This document shows positions 44,138 through 52,513 of a stretch of DNA of 64,000 nt, in pieces. The DNA is taken from assembly GCF_002795845.1 (NCBI RefSeq), contig NZ_CP011797.1, forward strand, positions 62,001 through 126,000, given 5' to 3'. Positions within the stretch are counted from its first letter, which is position 1. Every line of letters begins with the position of its first letter. This DNA comes from Reinekea forsetii. GTDB lineage: Bacteria; Pseudomonadota; Gammaproteobacteria; Pseudomonadales; Natronospirillaceae. Below the pieces are notes generated by a model. That model saw only the letters and a program-made list of their open reading frames with translations, did not search any database and was not told where the DNA came from. The translations under genes and the position numbers were made by a program.

Positions 44138-44914
44138 TCAGTCGGCCAGTCTAATGCCCGATAGGGCCGCCGATCGACTCCCAACTACCGGGCCATTGCG
44201 GCCATCGTGGTAAGTGAAGACCAACGCATATTTGGTGCGGTTACTGTGGTTCGGTGCTGCGCTGTGCAGCAGTTTGCAGTGAAAAAACAGCACCTCACCG
44301 GCGGCCAAGGTCAGATCGACCGCCTGTGCCAACAGCGGTTCATTGTCAGCGCGGTCGGGATCCAAAAAAAGTTGTTGGTCAAAGCGCTCGCTCGCTAGAG
44401 CCAGTCGATGACTGCCCGGCACCACCCTCAGTCCGCCATTTTCGCCGCTCTCGTTGCCCAGCGCCAGCCAGACACTGATCAACTCAGGCAAGTCGAACGC
44501 CCAATAACGAATGTCCTGATGCCAACCCGTGGCACTGCTAAAGCGTGGATTTTTAGTCATTAGGCAATTGTGGTGCACTCGATTGAGCACCACGCCAGGA
44601 CCGTCCAACAGGGTCGCCAGACTCTCAACTACGGCCTTGTTGGTCGCCCAGGCTTGCCAACTGCGGTGCCGACCGTGCGCGCCTAACAGGCGCCGCACCG
44701 TGCTGCCGCCCCGCGCCTGGACAGAGTCCGGTGCGCCGGGGTAGCCGGTACTGGTTTCCAGCTCCAAGGGTTGTTGGGCGTCGAGCAACTGCTGCTCGGC
44801 CGCATCCTGCATACGGGCCAATTGGGCCGTATCGATAAAGCCGCGCTCGGTCGCGTTGAGTATCAGGTAGCCCCGAGTATGAAACTGATCGATTTCTTCA
44901 GGCGTAAGCGGCAC
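44138..44914 (-). CDS. Phytanoyl-CoA dioxygenase (PhyH) family protein
   Basis: A 258-residue Fe(II)/2-oxoglutarate oxygenase of the PhyH family. The metal triad is readable as H-x-D in TGWHQDIRYWAFDLP and the distal histidine in CKLLHSAAPNHSNRTKYALVFTYHD, with the nearby arginine for 2-oxoglutarate. The start MPLTPEEIDQFHTRGYLIL is typical of the family. Substrates range from halogenated metabolites to ectoine-like solutes; none can be assigned here. Convergent with the RNase J-like gene, 28 bp apart. Confidence 0.87.
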   Translation of the reverse strand: MPLTPEEIDQFHTRGYLILNATERGFIDTAQLARMQDAAEQQLLDAQQPLELETSTGYPGAPDSVQARGGSTVRRLLGAHGRHRSWQAWATNKAVVESLATLLDGPGVVLNRVHHNCLMTKNPRFSSATGWHQDIRYWAFDLPELISVWLALGNESGENGGLRVVPGSHRLALASERFDQQLFLDPDRADNEPLLAQAVDLTLAAGEVLFFHCKLLHSAAPNHSNRTKYALVFTYHDGRNGPVVGSRSAALSGIRLAD

Positions 44915-45057
44915 GGCGGGTCCAGCTATAAATTAGGAAGCTTATTCTGCATAAGTTGCTGACCAATGTCGAAGCCATTTACGGCTTAAATCGCCTGGCT
45001 TTTTCAGAATTAGGTCGCGCCTGCGAAAGCTGATCACTTTAAGTGGTTTGTTCAATA

Positions 45058-45063
45058 TATAAT
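45058..45063 (+). promoter_or_regulatory. Candidate -10 element of the rubrerythrin operon
   Basis: A perfect TATAAT in a strongly AT-rich stretch, 74 bases upstream of the rubrerythrin ATG. A short CACTT-T-AAGTG palindrome at about 45035-45045 overlaps the -35 position. An OxyR-type site (four spaced ATAG/CTAT elements) is not convincingly present. Confidence 0.4.
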
Positions 45064-45136
45064 ATTGATTTTATTCGTTATAAGCGATTAAATAACCTAG
45101 GTAAGATCTGTTTCCTAACCAACTGAGGAACAGATT

Positions 45137-45604
45137 ATGAGCCAAACCATCAAAAACCTAGAAGCCGCCTTTGCCGGCGAAAGCATGGCCAACCGTAAAT
45201 ATCTTTATTTTGCCAAGCATGCCCGTCGCCTGGGGGCGGAGAATGTGGCACAGATATTTGAGGCCACCGCTGAGCAAGAAACGAAGCATGCTCACGGCCA
45301 TTTAGAGCTATTATTTCCACCCGACAGCCTGAGCGTCGAAACCATGTTGCAACTGGCCATCGATGGGGAGACCTACGAATACACTACTATGTATCCGGAA
45401 TTCCGTAATACCGCCATGCTCGAAGGCAACCAAGCGGCCGTGAACGAAATGGATGAGCAGATCGAGGAGTCAAAAGAGCACGCTGAATTATTCAGCCGAC
45501 TGCTGCTAAAGGCGGAAAAGCGTTTTGCGGCCCTGGCCAAGGTCGAGCAGCGTCATGCTCAACATTATCAAGCTACCTTGGACAACCTAAAGTCCAATCC
45601 TTAG
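45137..45604 (+). CDS. Rubrerythrin family peroxidase (erythrin domain only)
   Basis: A 155-residue four-helix diiron protein. Iron-ligand motifs: E in [16 protein letters not shown]-x-x-H in [14 protein letters not shown] in [13 protein letters not shown] and E-x-x-H in [12 protein letters not shown]. The protein ends without the C-terminal rubredoxin domain of classical rubrerythrins; a separate rubredoxin is encoded next. Rubrerythrins reduce hydrogen peroxide using electrons from rubredoxin. Start preceded by AACTGAGGAACAGATT, a good ribosome-binding site. Confidence 0.93.
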   Translation: MSQTIKNLEAAFAGESMANRKYLYFAKHARRLGAENVAQIFEATAEQETKHAHGHLELLFPPDSLSVETMLQLAIDGETYEYTTMYPEFRNTAMLEGNQAAVNEMDEQIEESKEHAELFSRLLLKAEKRFAALAKVEQRHAQHYQATLDNLKSNP

Positions 45605-45654
45605 CCCTAGCCAATATAGCCGAGTTAACCCGAACCCCATTGGAGAACAGCACT

Positions 45655-45828
45655 ATGAGTGATTTTAAAAAGTTTGAATGTATCGTCTGCGGTTTTATCT
45701 ATGACGAAGCCTTAGGCCTGCCCGAGGAAGGGTTGATCGCCGGCACGCGCTGGGCAGACATCCCTGACGATTGGGCCTGCCCGGAATGCGGCGTGGCGAA
45801 AGAAGACTTCGAAATGGTCGAACTTTAG
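45655..45828 (+). CDS. Rubredoxin
   Basis: A 57-residue iron protein with the four cysteines C9-x-x-C12 and C42-x-x-C45 (ECIVCGF and ACPECGV), binding one iron. Tyr and Trp residues around the site ([20 protein letters not shown]) are standard. It carries electrons between the reductase encoded 11 bases downstream and the rubrerythrin upstream. ATG at 45655 is supported by GGAG 9-12 bases upstream. Confidence 0.96.
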   Translation: MSDFKKFECIVCGFIYDEALGLPEEGLIAGTRWADIPDDWACPECGVAKEDFEMVEL

Positions 45829-45839
45829 TAGGAACCTTT

Positions 45840-46958
45840 ATGAATCTGGTAATAATTGGCACCGGTATGGCAGGTTATACGCTGGCCCGGGAAGTGCGTA
45901 AAAAGGACCCACTCGCCCGGATCACGCTGATCACGCGCGACAATGGCGACTCCTATAGCAAGCCCATGCTGTCCAATGCCCTCGCCGTGGGCAAGTCACC
46001 GGAGCAGCTGATTCTGTCACCGGCGGCTAAGATGGCCGCCCAATACGATCTGCAGGTTCTGGTGCAGACCCAGGTGACGGGCATCGATCGCGACCGACAG
46101 CAGGTGCTGACCGACCAGGGACCAGTCGACTACGATCAACTGGTCTTGGCCTGGGGGGCTGAACAGCTGCACTTACCCACGGCCGGTGACGGCGCCGATC
46201 AGGTGGTGCGCGTCAATCAGATTCACGACTACCAACTGTTTCGCGAGCGCCTGGCAAAGGCGGATCGGGTAGCGATTATCGGTCCGGGTCTGATTGGCTG
46301 TGAATTCGCCAATGACCTGCTCCATGCCGACAAACAAGTCACGGTAATCGGTCCGGATCCATGGCCGCTGGCGAGCCTGTTGCCTGAAACAGCCGGTCGT
46401 TTTGTCGAGCAAAAACTGACCGCAGCGGGCGTACAGTGGCAGTTGGGCCAGACCGTGGCCCGAATCGACCAAGCTAAGGCGGGCTTCACGCTAACCCTGT
46501 CCGATGATCAACACTTGGAGGTCGATCTGGTGCTCAGTGCAGTCGGCTTGAGACCCAATGTCGATCTGGCCAGCGCCGCCGGTCTGACGGTCTCGCGTGG
46601 CATAGTGGTCAACCCGCTCGGCCAAACCGATGATCCCCGTATCTCGGCACTGGGGGATTGCGCCCAATACGGTGAGCGCTGGTTGCCCTACATCATGCCC
46701 ATTATGCATGCTGCACGGGCACTGGCGGCGACTCTGACCGGAACGCCGACCGATATCGTCTTTCCCCTGATGCCGGTGGCGGTGAAAACACCGGCCGTGC
46801 CGATCAGCTTGGTGCCGGCGCCTCCAGGCGCACGCTGGAGCTTTATCGAGCAGGACGAAGGGTTGGTGGGTCGGGCAAAGTTGGACGAGCGAACCGTTGG
46901 TTTTGTCTTGCTCGGGCCGCAAACTTTGCGGCAAAGCTTGGTTAAGGAGCTTAGTTGA
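45840..46958 (+). CDS. Rubredoxin-NAD(+) reductase
   Basis: A 372-residue FAD/NAD(P)H oxidoreductase. Seen: N-terminal FAD site VIIGTGMAGYTLAREVRK, the mid-chain NAD site VAIIGPGLIGCEFANDL and the second FAD motif ISALGDCAQYG. This is the RubB-type reductase that passes electrons from NADH to rubredoxin. The ATG at 45840, with AGGAACC just upstream, is chosen over an in-frame start at 45771 that would lie inside the rubredoxin gene. Confidence 0.93.
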   Translation: MNLVIIGTGMAGYTLAREVRKKDPLARITLITRDNGDSYSKPMLSNALAVGKSPEQLILSPAAKMAAQYDLQVLVQTQVTGIDRDRQQVLTDQGPVDYDQLVLAWGAEQLHLPTAGDGADQVVRVNQIHDYQLFRERLAKADRVAIIGPGLIGCEFANDLLHADKQVTVIGPDPWPLASLLPETAGRFVEQKLTAAGVQWQLGQTVARIDQAKAGFTLTLSDDQHLEVDLVLSAVGLRPNVDLASAAGLTVSRGIVVNPLGQTDDPRISALGDCAQYGERWLPYIMPIMHAARALAATLTGTPTDIVFPLMPVAVKTPAVPISLVPAPPGARWSFIEQDEGLVGRAKLDERTVGFVLLGPQTLRQSLVKELS

Positions 46959-46961
46959 GCC

Positions 46962-47882
46962 ATGGCGGTGCACTATCCGAGCTTTAAACAGCTGCAGTAC
47001 TTAGTCGCTCTTGTGCGAACCGGTCATTTTGGCCAAGCTGCGGAGCTGTGTTTCGTCACCCAATCGACCATGAGCGCCAGTATTGCCGAGCTGGAATCCC
47101 TGCTCGGGGTGCAGTTGGTCGAGCGGATTAATAAGCGCAACATCATTATTAAGGCCGAAGCCAAACGGTTGGCCGCCGATGCGGAACAGCTGTTGGCCTT
47201 GGCGGACCGCTGGCTGGGTTCGGCGGATCCGACCCAGCGGCCGATCGCGGCGTTAAAAGTTGGGCTGATCCCCACCATCGCGCCCTTTTTACTGCCACGC
47301 CTGCTACCGGCGGTGCATCGGCAAACATCTCCCTTACGCTTGGAGAATAGCGAAAAAACCAGTAACGAGCTGGTCCAGGCGGTCACATCGGGGGCACTCG
47401 ATGTCGGCATCTTAGCGCTGCCGTTCGACACCGAGACGCTGCAGGTTATGCCGCTATTTGATGATCGCTTCTATGTCGCGCTGCCGCGTGGCCATTCACT
47501 GGCGCCAGCCACTAGCCTGAGCGCGGCAGATCTGCTTGGGCACAAGTTGTTGTTGCTCGAAAAAAGTCACTGCCTGAGCGGCCATACCCTGCAAGTCTGC
47601 CAGTTATCGACCGACAACGAGGTCGCCGGATCCAGCCTGTTCACCCTGATGCAGTTGGTGGCCAATCATCAGGGCATCACCTTGGTGCCGCAATTGGCGG
47701 TCGCAGCCTTGAGCGCACTTGACAGTGGCCTGGTCTTTATTGAGTTTCGGGAACCGGGGCGGCACCGCGAGGTGGCCTTGGTCGTGCGCACCAGTTGGGC
47801 GAACCAAGCCGGGGTGATGCAGTTGGCGGGGCTCATTCGTGAACTGATTAGTGGTCCTGAGGCTGATCAAGGGCCTCGATAA
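46962..47882 (+). CDS. oxyR: OxyR-like hydrogen peroxide-sensing LysR regulator
   Basis: A 306-residue LysR regulator with helix-turn-helix in residues 8-65 and an effector domain from about 95. The redox pair is conserved: C204 (EKSHC) and C213 (LQVC) are nine residues apart, the same spacing as C199/C208 of E. coli OxyR; the peptide E-K-S-H-C-L-S-G-H corresponds to E-D-G-H-C-L-R-D-Q. It lies 3 bases after the rubredoxin reductase gene, making a peroxide-defence operon that carries its own regulator. Its 3' end overlaps the convergent ZntR-like gene by 35 bp. Confidence 0.88.
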   Translation: MAVHYPSFKQLQYLVALVRTGHFGQAAELCFVTQSTMSASIAELESLLGVQLVERINKRNIIIKAEAKRLAADAEQLLALADRWLGSADPTQRPIAALKVGLIPTIAPFLLPRLLPAVHRQTSPLRLENSEKTSNELVQAVTSGALDVGILALPFDTETLQVMPLFDDRFYVALPRGHSLAPATSLSAADLLGHKLLLLEKSHCLSGHTLQVCQLSTDNEVAGSSLFTLMQLVANHQGITLVPQLAVAALSALDSGLVFIEFREPGRHREVALVVRTSWANQAGVMQLAGLIRELISGPEADQGPR

Positions 47883-48255
47883 TCGTACAATACTCGGCGC
47901 TTTCGCTGCCACCGCAGCAGGCGTTTGAGAGTTTGTGCAATGCGCTTAACATCTGCGTCAGTTGGTCCCTCTTGTGCGTCACTTCCTCTATCTTGCGATC
48001 GGCCAAGCTCTTGGCTTCGGCGCAGACATGGGCGGATAAGTCAGACCGAATCGATAGGAACACCCCGACCTCGTCCAGATTGAAGCCAATCTCGCGGGCG
48101 CGTCGAATAAAGACGGCGGTGTCCAAATCGCCCTGGCTATATAGCCGATAGTTGCTCTGCGTGCGAGTGGTGGCTCGCAGTAGGCCACTTTTTTCATAAA
48201 ATCGCAGGGTGTGGGCGGATAAACCAGACTTTTTTGCTAATTCACCAATTTTCAT
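47848..48255 (-). CDS. MerR family regulator, ZntR-like
   Basis: A 135-residue MerR-type regulator: helix-turn-helix in residues 1-70 (MKIGELAKKSGLSAHTLRFYEKSGLL), a long dimer helix, and a C-terminal metal site A-C-C-G-G-S-E-S-A-E-Y-C close to the C-C-(H)...C site of ZntR, with an extra cysteine in HVCAEAKSLADRKI. This points to zinc (or related divalent metal) sensing. No P-type ATPase gene lies nearby; the target may be elsewhere. Overlaps the oxyR 3' end by 35 bp on the opposite strand. Confidence 0.87.
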   Translation of the reverse strand: MKIGELAKKSGLSAHTLRFYEKSGLLRATTRTQSNYRLYSQGDLDTAVFIRRAREIGFNLDEVGVFLSIRSDLSAHVCAEAKSLADRKIEEVTHKRDQLTQMLSALHKLSNACCGGSESAEYCTIIEALDQPQDH

Positions 48256-48446
48256 CGTCGCTCCTTGAGGTGCGTCTGTGCGCTTAGGGCCGAGTATAAG
48301 GCTTAGCGCTACATTTAGAGTCAGTTTTGTCAGTCGCCTTGCTCGGCATCAAGACGCGCGTTTTTTGATGAACTTTCGTTGCCGAGCGGGCACAATCGAG
48401 CGCAACAGTCGGCCAGCCGTCGGCCCAATTCAGAGCGAGGCGTCCC

Positions 48447-48731
48447 ATGAACCTAGTCGAACTGCAGGCCCATATCCAAGCAGTTGATACCCTAGACCGG
48501 CCCGATCCCGGCTACTTTTTAAAACTGGTTGAAGAGGTGGGTGAATTGTCGGAAGCCATCCGTGCAGAAAAGGTTGGCCAGCCCACCCTGAGTGAGCTGA
48601 AAGGGTCAATCGCCGAAGAGCTGGTGGATGTGTTGTATTACGTCGCCGCGCTGGCCAATCTATATCAGATCGACTTGACCACCACTTTCGAACTGAAAGA
48701 ACAGCTCAATAAGATAAAATACCAGCGCTGA
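48447..48731 (+). CDS. MazG-like nucleotide pyrophosphohydrolase
   Basis: A 94-residue all-helical protein with the MazG-type metal site: E-E-V-G-E-L-S-E-A in LVEEVGELSEAIRAE and E-E-L-V-D-V-L-Y-Y in the next helix. Such single-domain proteins hydrolyse non-canonical or excess nucleoside triphosphates. Substrate unknown. Single gene; start preceded by GAGG 11-14 bases before the ATG (GCGAGGCGTCCC). Confidence 0.87.
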   Translation: MNLVELQAHIQAVDTLDRPDPGYFLKLVEEVGELSEAIRAEKVGQPTLSELKGSIAEELVDVLYYVAALANLYQIDLTTTFELKEQLNKIKYQR

Positions 48732-48767
48732 TCAGTCAATATTACTGAACTGTGCTAGCGCAAACGG

Positions 48768-49382
48768 CTAGCTCGGCACGGCCAATAATCGGGCGATACC
48801 CGGCTTGGGCGTTTTGCACAGTTTCTGCATCAACGCAAAGGGGATTTCGCTGCGCTGGTAAGTGGTGCGGATGCTTGCCAATATCGCGAGCCAAAGTTGT
48901 GCGGTCATCTGAGAGTCATACAGGGCCCGGTGAAAATCGCCGGTCGATTCGATGTTGCAGTAGTCGACTAGGGTGCCTAAGCGATGGTTCGGGGCGGACT
49001 GGAAGACCCGCCGCGAGACTAGAAGTGAACAGGTAAACTCGCCAGCATAGGGCTTGTTAATGCGCTGCAGTTCGGCATCGAGAAAGCGTTTATCGAACGA
49101 CGCGTTGTGCGCCAATAAGTTGCTGGTGCCGATGAAGTCAGCAAACTCGGCCATCACCTCGCCACAAGGCGGCGCATCCTTGAGCAGCTCATTGCTGATA
49201 CCGGTATAGTTTTCAATAAAGGGCGACACTCGCCGACCCGGGTTCATCAGTGACTGAAAATGCTCGGTGACACGACCGTTCTCGATGCGCACCGCACCAA
49301 TCTCGATCGCCCGATCACCTTGGTCGGGTGACAGGCCGGTGGTTTCAAAATCGAGTACAACCAGTGAATCGGCGTTGGCCAT
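48768..49382 (-). CDS. DnaQ-like 3'-5' exonuclease
   Basis: A 204-residue DEDDh exonuclease. Motifs: Exo [25 protein letters not shown], Exo [15 protein letters not shown], Exo III with H and D in [16 protein letters not shown]. It resembles the stand-alone proofreading-like exonucleases (polymerase III epsilon family) but is shorter than DnaQ and lacks the C-terminal alpha-binding tail. DNA or RNA repair/trimming role is inference. Confidence 0.87.
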   Translation of the reverse strand: MANADSLVVLDFETTGLSPDQGDRAIEIGAVRIENGRVTEHFQSLMNPGRRVSPFIENYTGISNELLKDAPPCGEVMAEFADFIGTSNLLAHNASFDKRFLDAELQRINKPYAGEFTCSLLVSRRVFQSAPNHRLGTLVDYCNIESTGDFHRALYDSQMTAQLWLAILASIRTTYQRSEIPFALMQKLCKTPKPGIARLLAVPS

Positions 49383-49476
49383 GGGTTTCCCTTCTGATAG
49401 CGCGGACTGGCAATACAGCTGCCCGGTCGCTTAGGTCGAGGAGTCTAACCGAAACCCGAAGCGATGCCAGTGCCAA

Positions 49477-50259
49477 TTATTCCGCCCCAGAGGATCCAAA
49501 GCGATAATTGAGCAGGGCAAAGAGGTTCAGTTGGAGCGGTTGTACTGCAGCGACTTCCTGCACCAGGTCATTATCCGGGCGGCTGAGCGTCGTTGACAGC
49601 AATAATCGGGTGGCGTCATTGAGCCGATAGATAGCAAATATATTGGCTTCGGCACCCCGGTAGTGACCTTGTGCTAGCGGTTGCGCGATATCGAGTTTTT
49701 GTTGTGTGAAGGCTTTGTTGTCTTGCAACCAGGCTAGGGTGCCAATAACGGTGAGGCGCCATTTTTTGCTGATAAAGATCGGCGCTCCGAGTGATACTTT
49801 TTCACTCAGTTCATCAGTCCGATCGTCAAAACCAACCGAGCGCTCATAACCTAAGGGGCCGAGGGTGGTTCCGAACCGGCCTGCCAACCCGTCGCTATAC
49901 TGCAGTGCCGCATTGAAGCCATAACGGAACCAACCGCGTTGCCCACCGACACTCATGCTGCTGCTCGGATAACCGACGCTCAGTTTGGTCTGCAGCGCGG
50001 CCGATTCCAAGCTGCGCCAGTTGATGCCGTTGATACCCAGACCAAACTGTTGCCATTGATAGCTGAGGCCAGGCAGTAGCATCCACTGTTTGGTGTCGGT
50101 CTGCAGGCCGGGAAAGAAGGGTTTTTCGACCACATCGGCGGTTAGATCCGAAGTCACCAGACCCACGCCCAAGTTGAGACCGGTATCGTCATAGGCATTC
50201 GCCGAGAGAGCGGCCAAGGAGGTGGCCAGAGCCAGGCTTACTAAACGTAGGCGATTCAA
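49477..50259 (-). CDS. MipA/OmpV family outer-membrane protein
   Basis: A 260-residue protein with a cleavable signal peptide (MNRLRLVSLALATSLAALSANA) and a beta-barrel body of alternating hydrophobic residues ending in L-L-N-Y-R-F-G plus four residues. N-terminal YDDTGLNLGVGLVTSD and internal SVGYPSSSMSVGGQ fit the MipA/OmpV family, which includes scaffold proteins for murein synthesis and general porin-like proteins. The final residues do not end in the usual aromatic. Function here unknown. Confidence 0.78.
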   Translation of the reverse strand: MNRLRLVSLALATSLAALSANAYDDTGLNLGVGLVTSDLTADVVEKPFFPGLQTDTKQWMLLPGLSYQWQQFGLGINGINWRSLESAALQTKLSVGYPSSSMSVGGQRGWFRYGFNAALQYSDGLAGRFGTTLGPLGYERSVGFDDRTDELSEKVSLGAPIFISKKWRLTVIGTLAWLQDNKAFTQQKLDIAQPLAQGHYRGAEANIFAIYRLNDATRLLLSTTLSRPDNDLVQEVAAVQPLQLNLFALLNYRFGSSGAE

Positions 50260-50364
50260 CGCAATATCTCCGAATTCAGGGTGTTGAAATTACGCTTTGG
50301 TAACGCAATTGGATCTGTGCCGATGCTTTTGGCCGGACCGCCTGGCCCGACGTCTGGGTGTTGG

Positions 50365-50781
50365 TTAGGCGCCTTTTTCGGCGGTGGGTACGCCTTCGGG
50401 CAACTGAAACCAGTCCTGCTTTTCGCTTACCCAGATATGGGCAGAGGGGTTGAGCACTCGGGTGTCGTCCAAGTTGCTGGCCTTCAACTTGATATTATTG
50501 GGTTCAGCCGGGTTCACATGATAGATCCGGTTGCCGCAGGTCGGACAAAACTTAGCGCTGCTGAGATTGCCGCTGTCGCAGGTTCGACTCCAATCCGCCA
50601 TGGCACCATGAAACACCAGCTCGCTCGCCAAGACCACGGCGGTGATGCTAAAGGCGCTGGTCGACAATTTCTGACATTGAACACAGTGACAGGCAAGGAC
50701 CTTTAGCGGCGCGGAAAGCAGCTCATAGGTCACGCCGCCACACTGGCATGAGCCCTTGATCGGAAAGCTAATATCACTCAT
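50365..50781 (-). CDS. GFA family zinc-binding protein
   Basis: A 138-residue protein with the glutathione-dependent formaldehyde-activating (GFA) fold. Zinc ligands: GSCQCGGVTYEL near the N-terminus, CHCVQCQK in the middle and CPTCGNRIY further on. Family members bind small thiol adducts or act as structural zinc proteins; most lack proven activity. ATG at 50781 is chosen because GGAG lies 6 bases upstream. Confidence 0.88.
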   Translation of the reverse strand: MSDISFPIKGSCQCGGVTYELLSAPLKVLACHCVQCQKLSTSAFSITAVVLASELVFHGAMADWSRTCDSGNLSSAKFCPTCGNRIYHVNPAEPNNIKLKASNLDDTRVLNPSAHIWVSEKQDWFQLPEGVPTAEKGA

Positions 50782-51180
50782 TTGTTGCTCCATCTTATTA
50801 TGATTAGGTTGGATTCGGATTTGTAGGGCTCAACACCTGGCCGTCGAGAACTTTAATACACCATCGGCATTTTGCTCAGTTAAATGTATTCTCCCACGGT
50901 CTGGTACGCGATGAGTATCGTTATCGGCTGGTTTTTCATTCAGTAGAATTGAACTTGGCTGCCAGATTGGTCTGGTTTTATAATCGAATCACCTCTCAAA
51001 TATTGGCTCAGTAAGCAGCCGATCGAAGACCTAAACCTGCGGTGTAACTGCAGTAAGCCTCGGTCGCCTCGGCCGCTTCGGTCCCGCCGTTGGCCCGTCG
51101 CACGGCGCCTTGTCGATAACGAGTGGGTGACGAAGCGCTGGCCCAGCAGCCTTAAGACGGTTCACAATGCTTAGCGCCGT
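50782..51180. other. Intergenic region without a recognised gene
   Basis: 399 bp between the GFA gene start and the Nudix stop. It should hold the GFA promoter; the left part is AT-rich and the right part GC-rich. No open frame with a ribosome-binding site, no tRNA and no strong hairpin were seen. Confidence 0.45.
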
Positions 51181-51918
51181 TTAGGGGGCCAGCAGGATCT
51201 CTCGGCTGCCGAGCGGATCGGGGTCAAATTCGAAGGCATTCGGCGTTAAGCCACTGCTGTCGGTGAGCGATGCCACCAGATGGCGGTGAAATCGACTGCT
51301 TTGGCTGTCGGCGAGATAATCGGCGACCGGCATCCAGACGGCGGCTTCTATCTCGGCAGTGTCCTGTATTTCGATCGTTGTACTTAGCGCGGTAAGCCGG
51401 CAAACCAGGTACAGGTTACCCTTGTTGTATTGATGGGGGTACTTGCCGATTAAGCCGACCAGTGCGCTAAAGCTAGCCCGAATCCCGGTTTCTTCGCGCA
51501 CTTCACGTTCAGCGGCCCGTTGCACCGACTCCCCCATATCGACATAGCCGCCGGGCAATTTAAAACCCTGTCCGCGCATCATGCGATCGCGAATAAGCAA
51601 TACCTCGCCCGCCGGGTTTAACACCAGCCCACCGACGCCAAGGGTGTGCGTCGGTGCGAAAGGGGCATAGGCGTCGGCCTGGATCCGCAGCACCAGGGTC
51701 AGTTCCTGTTCTTGACAGAGCTGGAAGACAAAGCCTTGCTCGGTAAAGCAGGCGATCAGGTGGGCCTGGTGAATCGGTAAGGTGAGCCAGACCAGTTGTT
51801 TACCCGCGTCGCTCAGTTGGCCGATCAGTCTGCTTAGCTCGTCGGGTGATACCCTGTCGGCTGTCAGCTTGATTTGGGCACCATTAAAGAGGTCATAACG
51901 AACATCAAAGGGTTCCAT
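51181..51918 (-). CDS. Nudix hydrolase with N-terminal extension
   Basis: A 245-residue protein. The Nudix box is complete: G-G-Y-V-D-M-G-E-S-V-Q-R-A-A-E-R-E-V-R-E-E-T-G-I at about residues 124-148. The first 90 residues form a separate domain (FDVRYDLFNGAQIKLTADR...WLTLPIHQAHLIACFTEQGF) like that of Nudix proteins with an acetyltransferase-like N-terminal part. Substrate unknown. It follows the TetR gene with a 14-bp overlap, so the two form an operon divergent from trpBA. Confidence 0.87.
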   Translation of the reverse strand: MEPFDVRYDLFNGAQIKLTADRVSPDELSRLIGQLSDAGKQLVWLTLPIHQAHLIACFTEQGFVFQLCQEQELTLVLRIQADAYAPFAPTHTLGVGGLVLNPAGEVLLIRDRMMRGQGFKLPGGYVDMGESVQRAAEREVREETGIRASFSALVGLIGKYPHQYNKGNLYLVCRLTALSTTIEIQDTAEIEAAVWMPVADYLADSQSSRFHRHLVASLTDSSGLTPNAFEFDPDPLGSREILLAP

Positions 51919-52369
51919 CGAACAGGTGCCTCAGCAGAAGATGGCTGAAGTGTGCCTCTATTGGTTGCGGATCGAAACCCCGTTCGAGCGCCCAGCGCGT
52001 AAGTTCGTCACGCCAGGGCCGATCGAATCCGGCCTGAAAGCACGCCTTAGCCGCCGGACATCGGCCGTTCTCACCTATTACCAACCTATACAGCCCTAAG
52101 CTGGCGGGGCTAAAGCAGTCCCGGTCGAGTTGGTCGGCGAGCTCGTCCAAGGTGGCGGCCTCCAGCCGAGGTGCGGGCCGATCGCGCAGCCAGACCTGAA
52201 GCACATAGCAGAGCAGCGCCGCCTTGTCGGGAAAATGGTTGTAGACGGTGGGTTTGGACACGCCAGCTTGTTTAACCACCATATCCACCGAACTGCCCTT
52301 AAAACCGAATTCCAGGAACAAAGGCAGGGCAGCATGGGCGATCTGGTCTTTCTTTGAATTCTGGGCCAT
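51905..52369 (-). CDS. TetR family transcriptional regulator
   Basis: A 154-residue protein, short for the family. The helix-turn-helix (residues 8-55: DQIAHAALPLFLEFGFKGSSVDMVVKQAGVSKPTVYNHFPDKAALL) is clear; the ligand domain is compact and ends with LLRHLFDGTL. It overlaps the Nudix gene by 14 bp and faces trpB across 144 bp that contain a TetR-type palindrome, so it may repress its own operon and perhaps trpBA. Confidence 0.88.
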   Translation of the reverse strand: MAQNSKKDQIAHAALPLFLEFGFKGSSVDMVVKQAGVSKPTVYNHFPDKAALLCYVLQVWLRDRPAPRLEAATLDELADQLDRDCFSPASLGLYRLVIGENGRCPAAKACFQAGFDRPWRDELTRWALERGFDPQPIEAHFSHLLLRHLFDGTL

Positions 52370-52409
52370 AAAAACTGCTTGATTGTCTAATTGTCTTGGT
52401 GCAAACTTT

Positions 52410-52424
52410 ACTAAACCGTTTAGT
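52410..52424. promoter_or_regulatory. TetR-type operator between tetR and trpB
   Basis: A perfect palindrome ACTAAAC-C-GTTTAGT lies 41 bases upstream of the TetR start and about 90 bases upstream of trpB. The ACTAAAC/GTTTAGT form is common for TetR-family operators. A direct repeat TTGTCT-AA-TTGTCT sits beside it at 52383-52396. Confidence 0.65.
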
Positions 52425-52513
52425 TAATGTCACGCCCTAATGGCTTCATCGGGTGGTGCGCTGCAAACCAGCCTAAACGACATGTCCAGCTCAGCTTCAA
52501 CTAAGGAATTATG

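Noticed and set aside
46491-46973. 160-codon minus-strand open frame opposite the rubredoxin reductase gene
   Set aside because: The plus strand has clear FAD and NAD motifs across the same bases; the minus frame has none.
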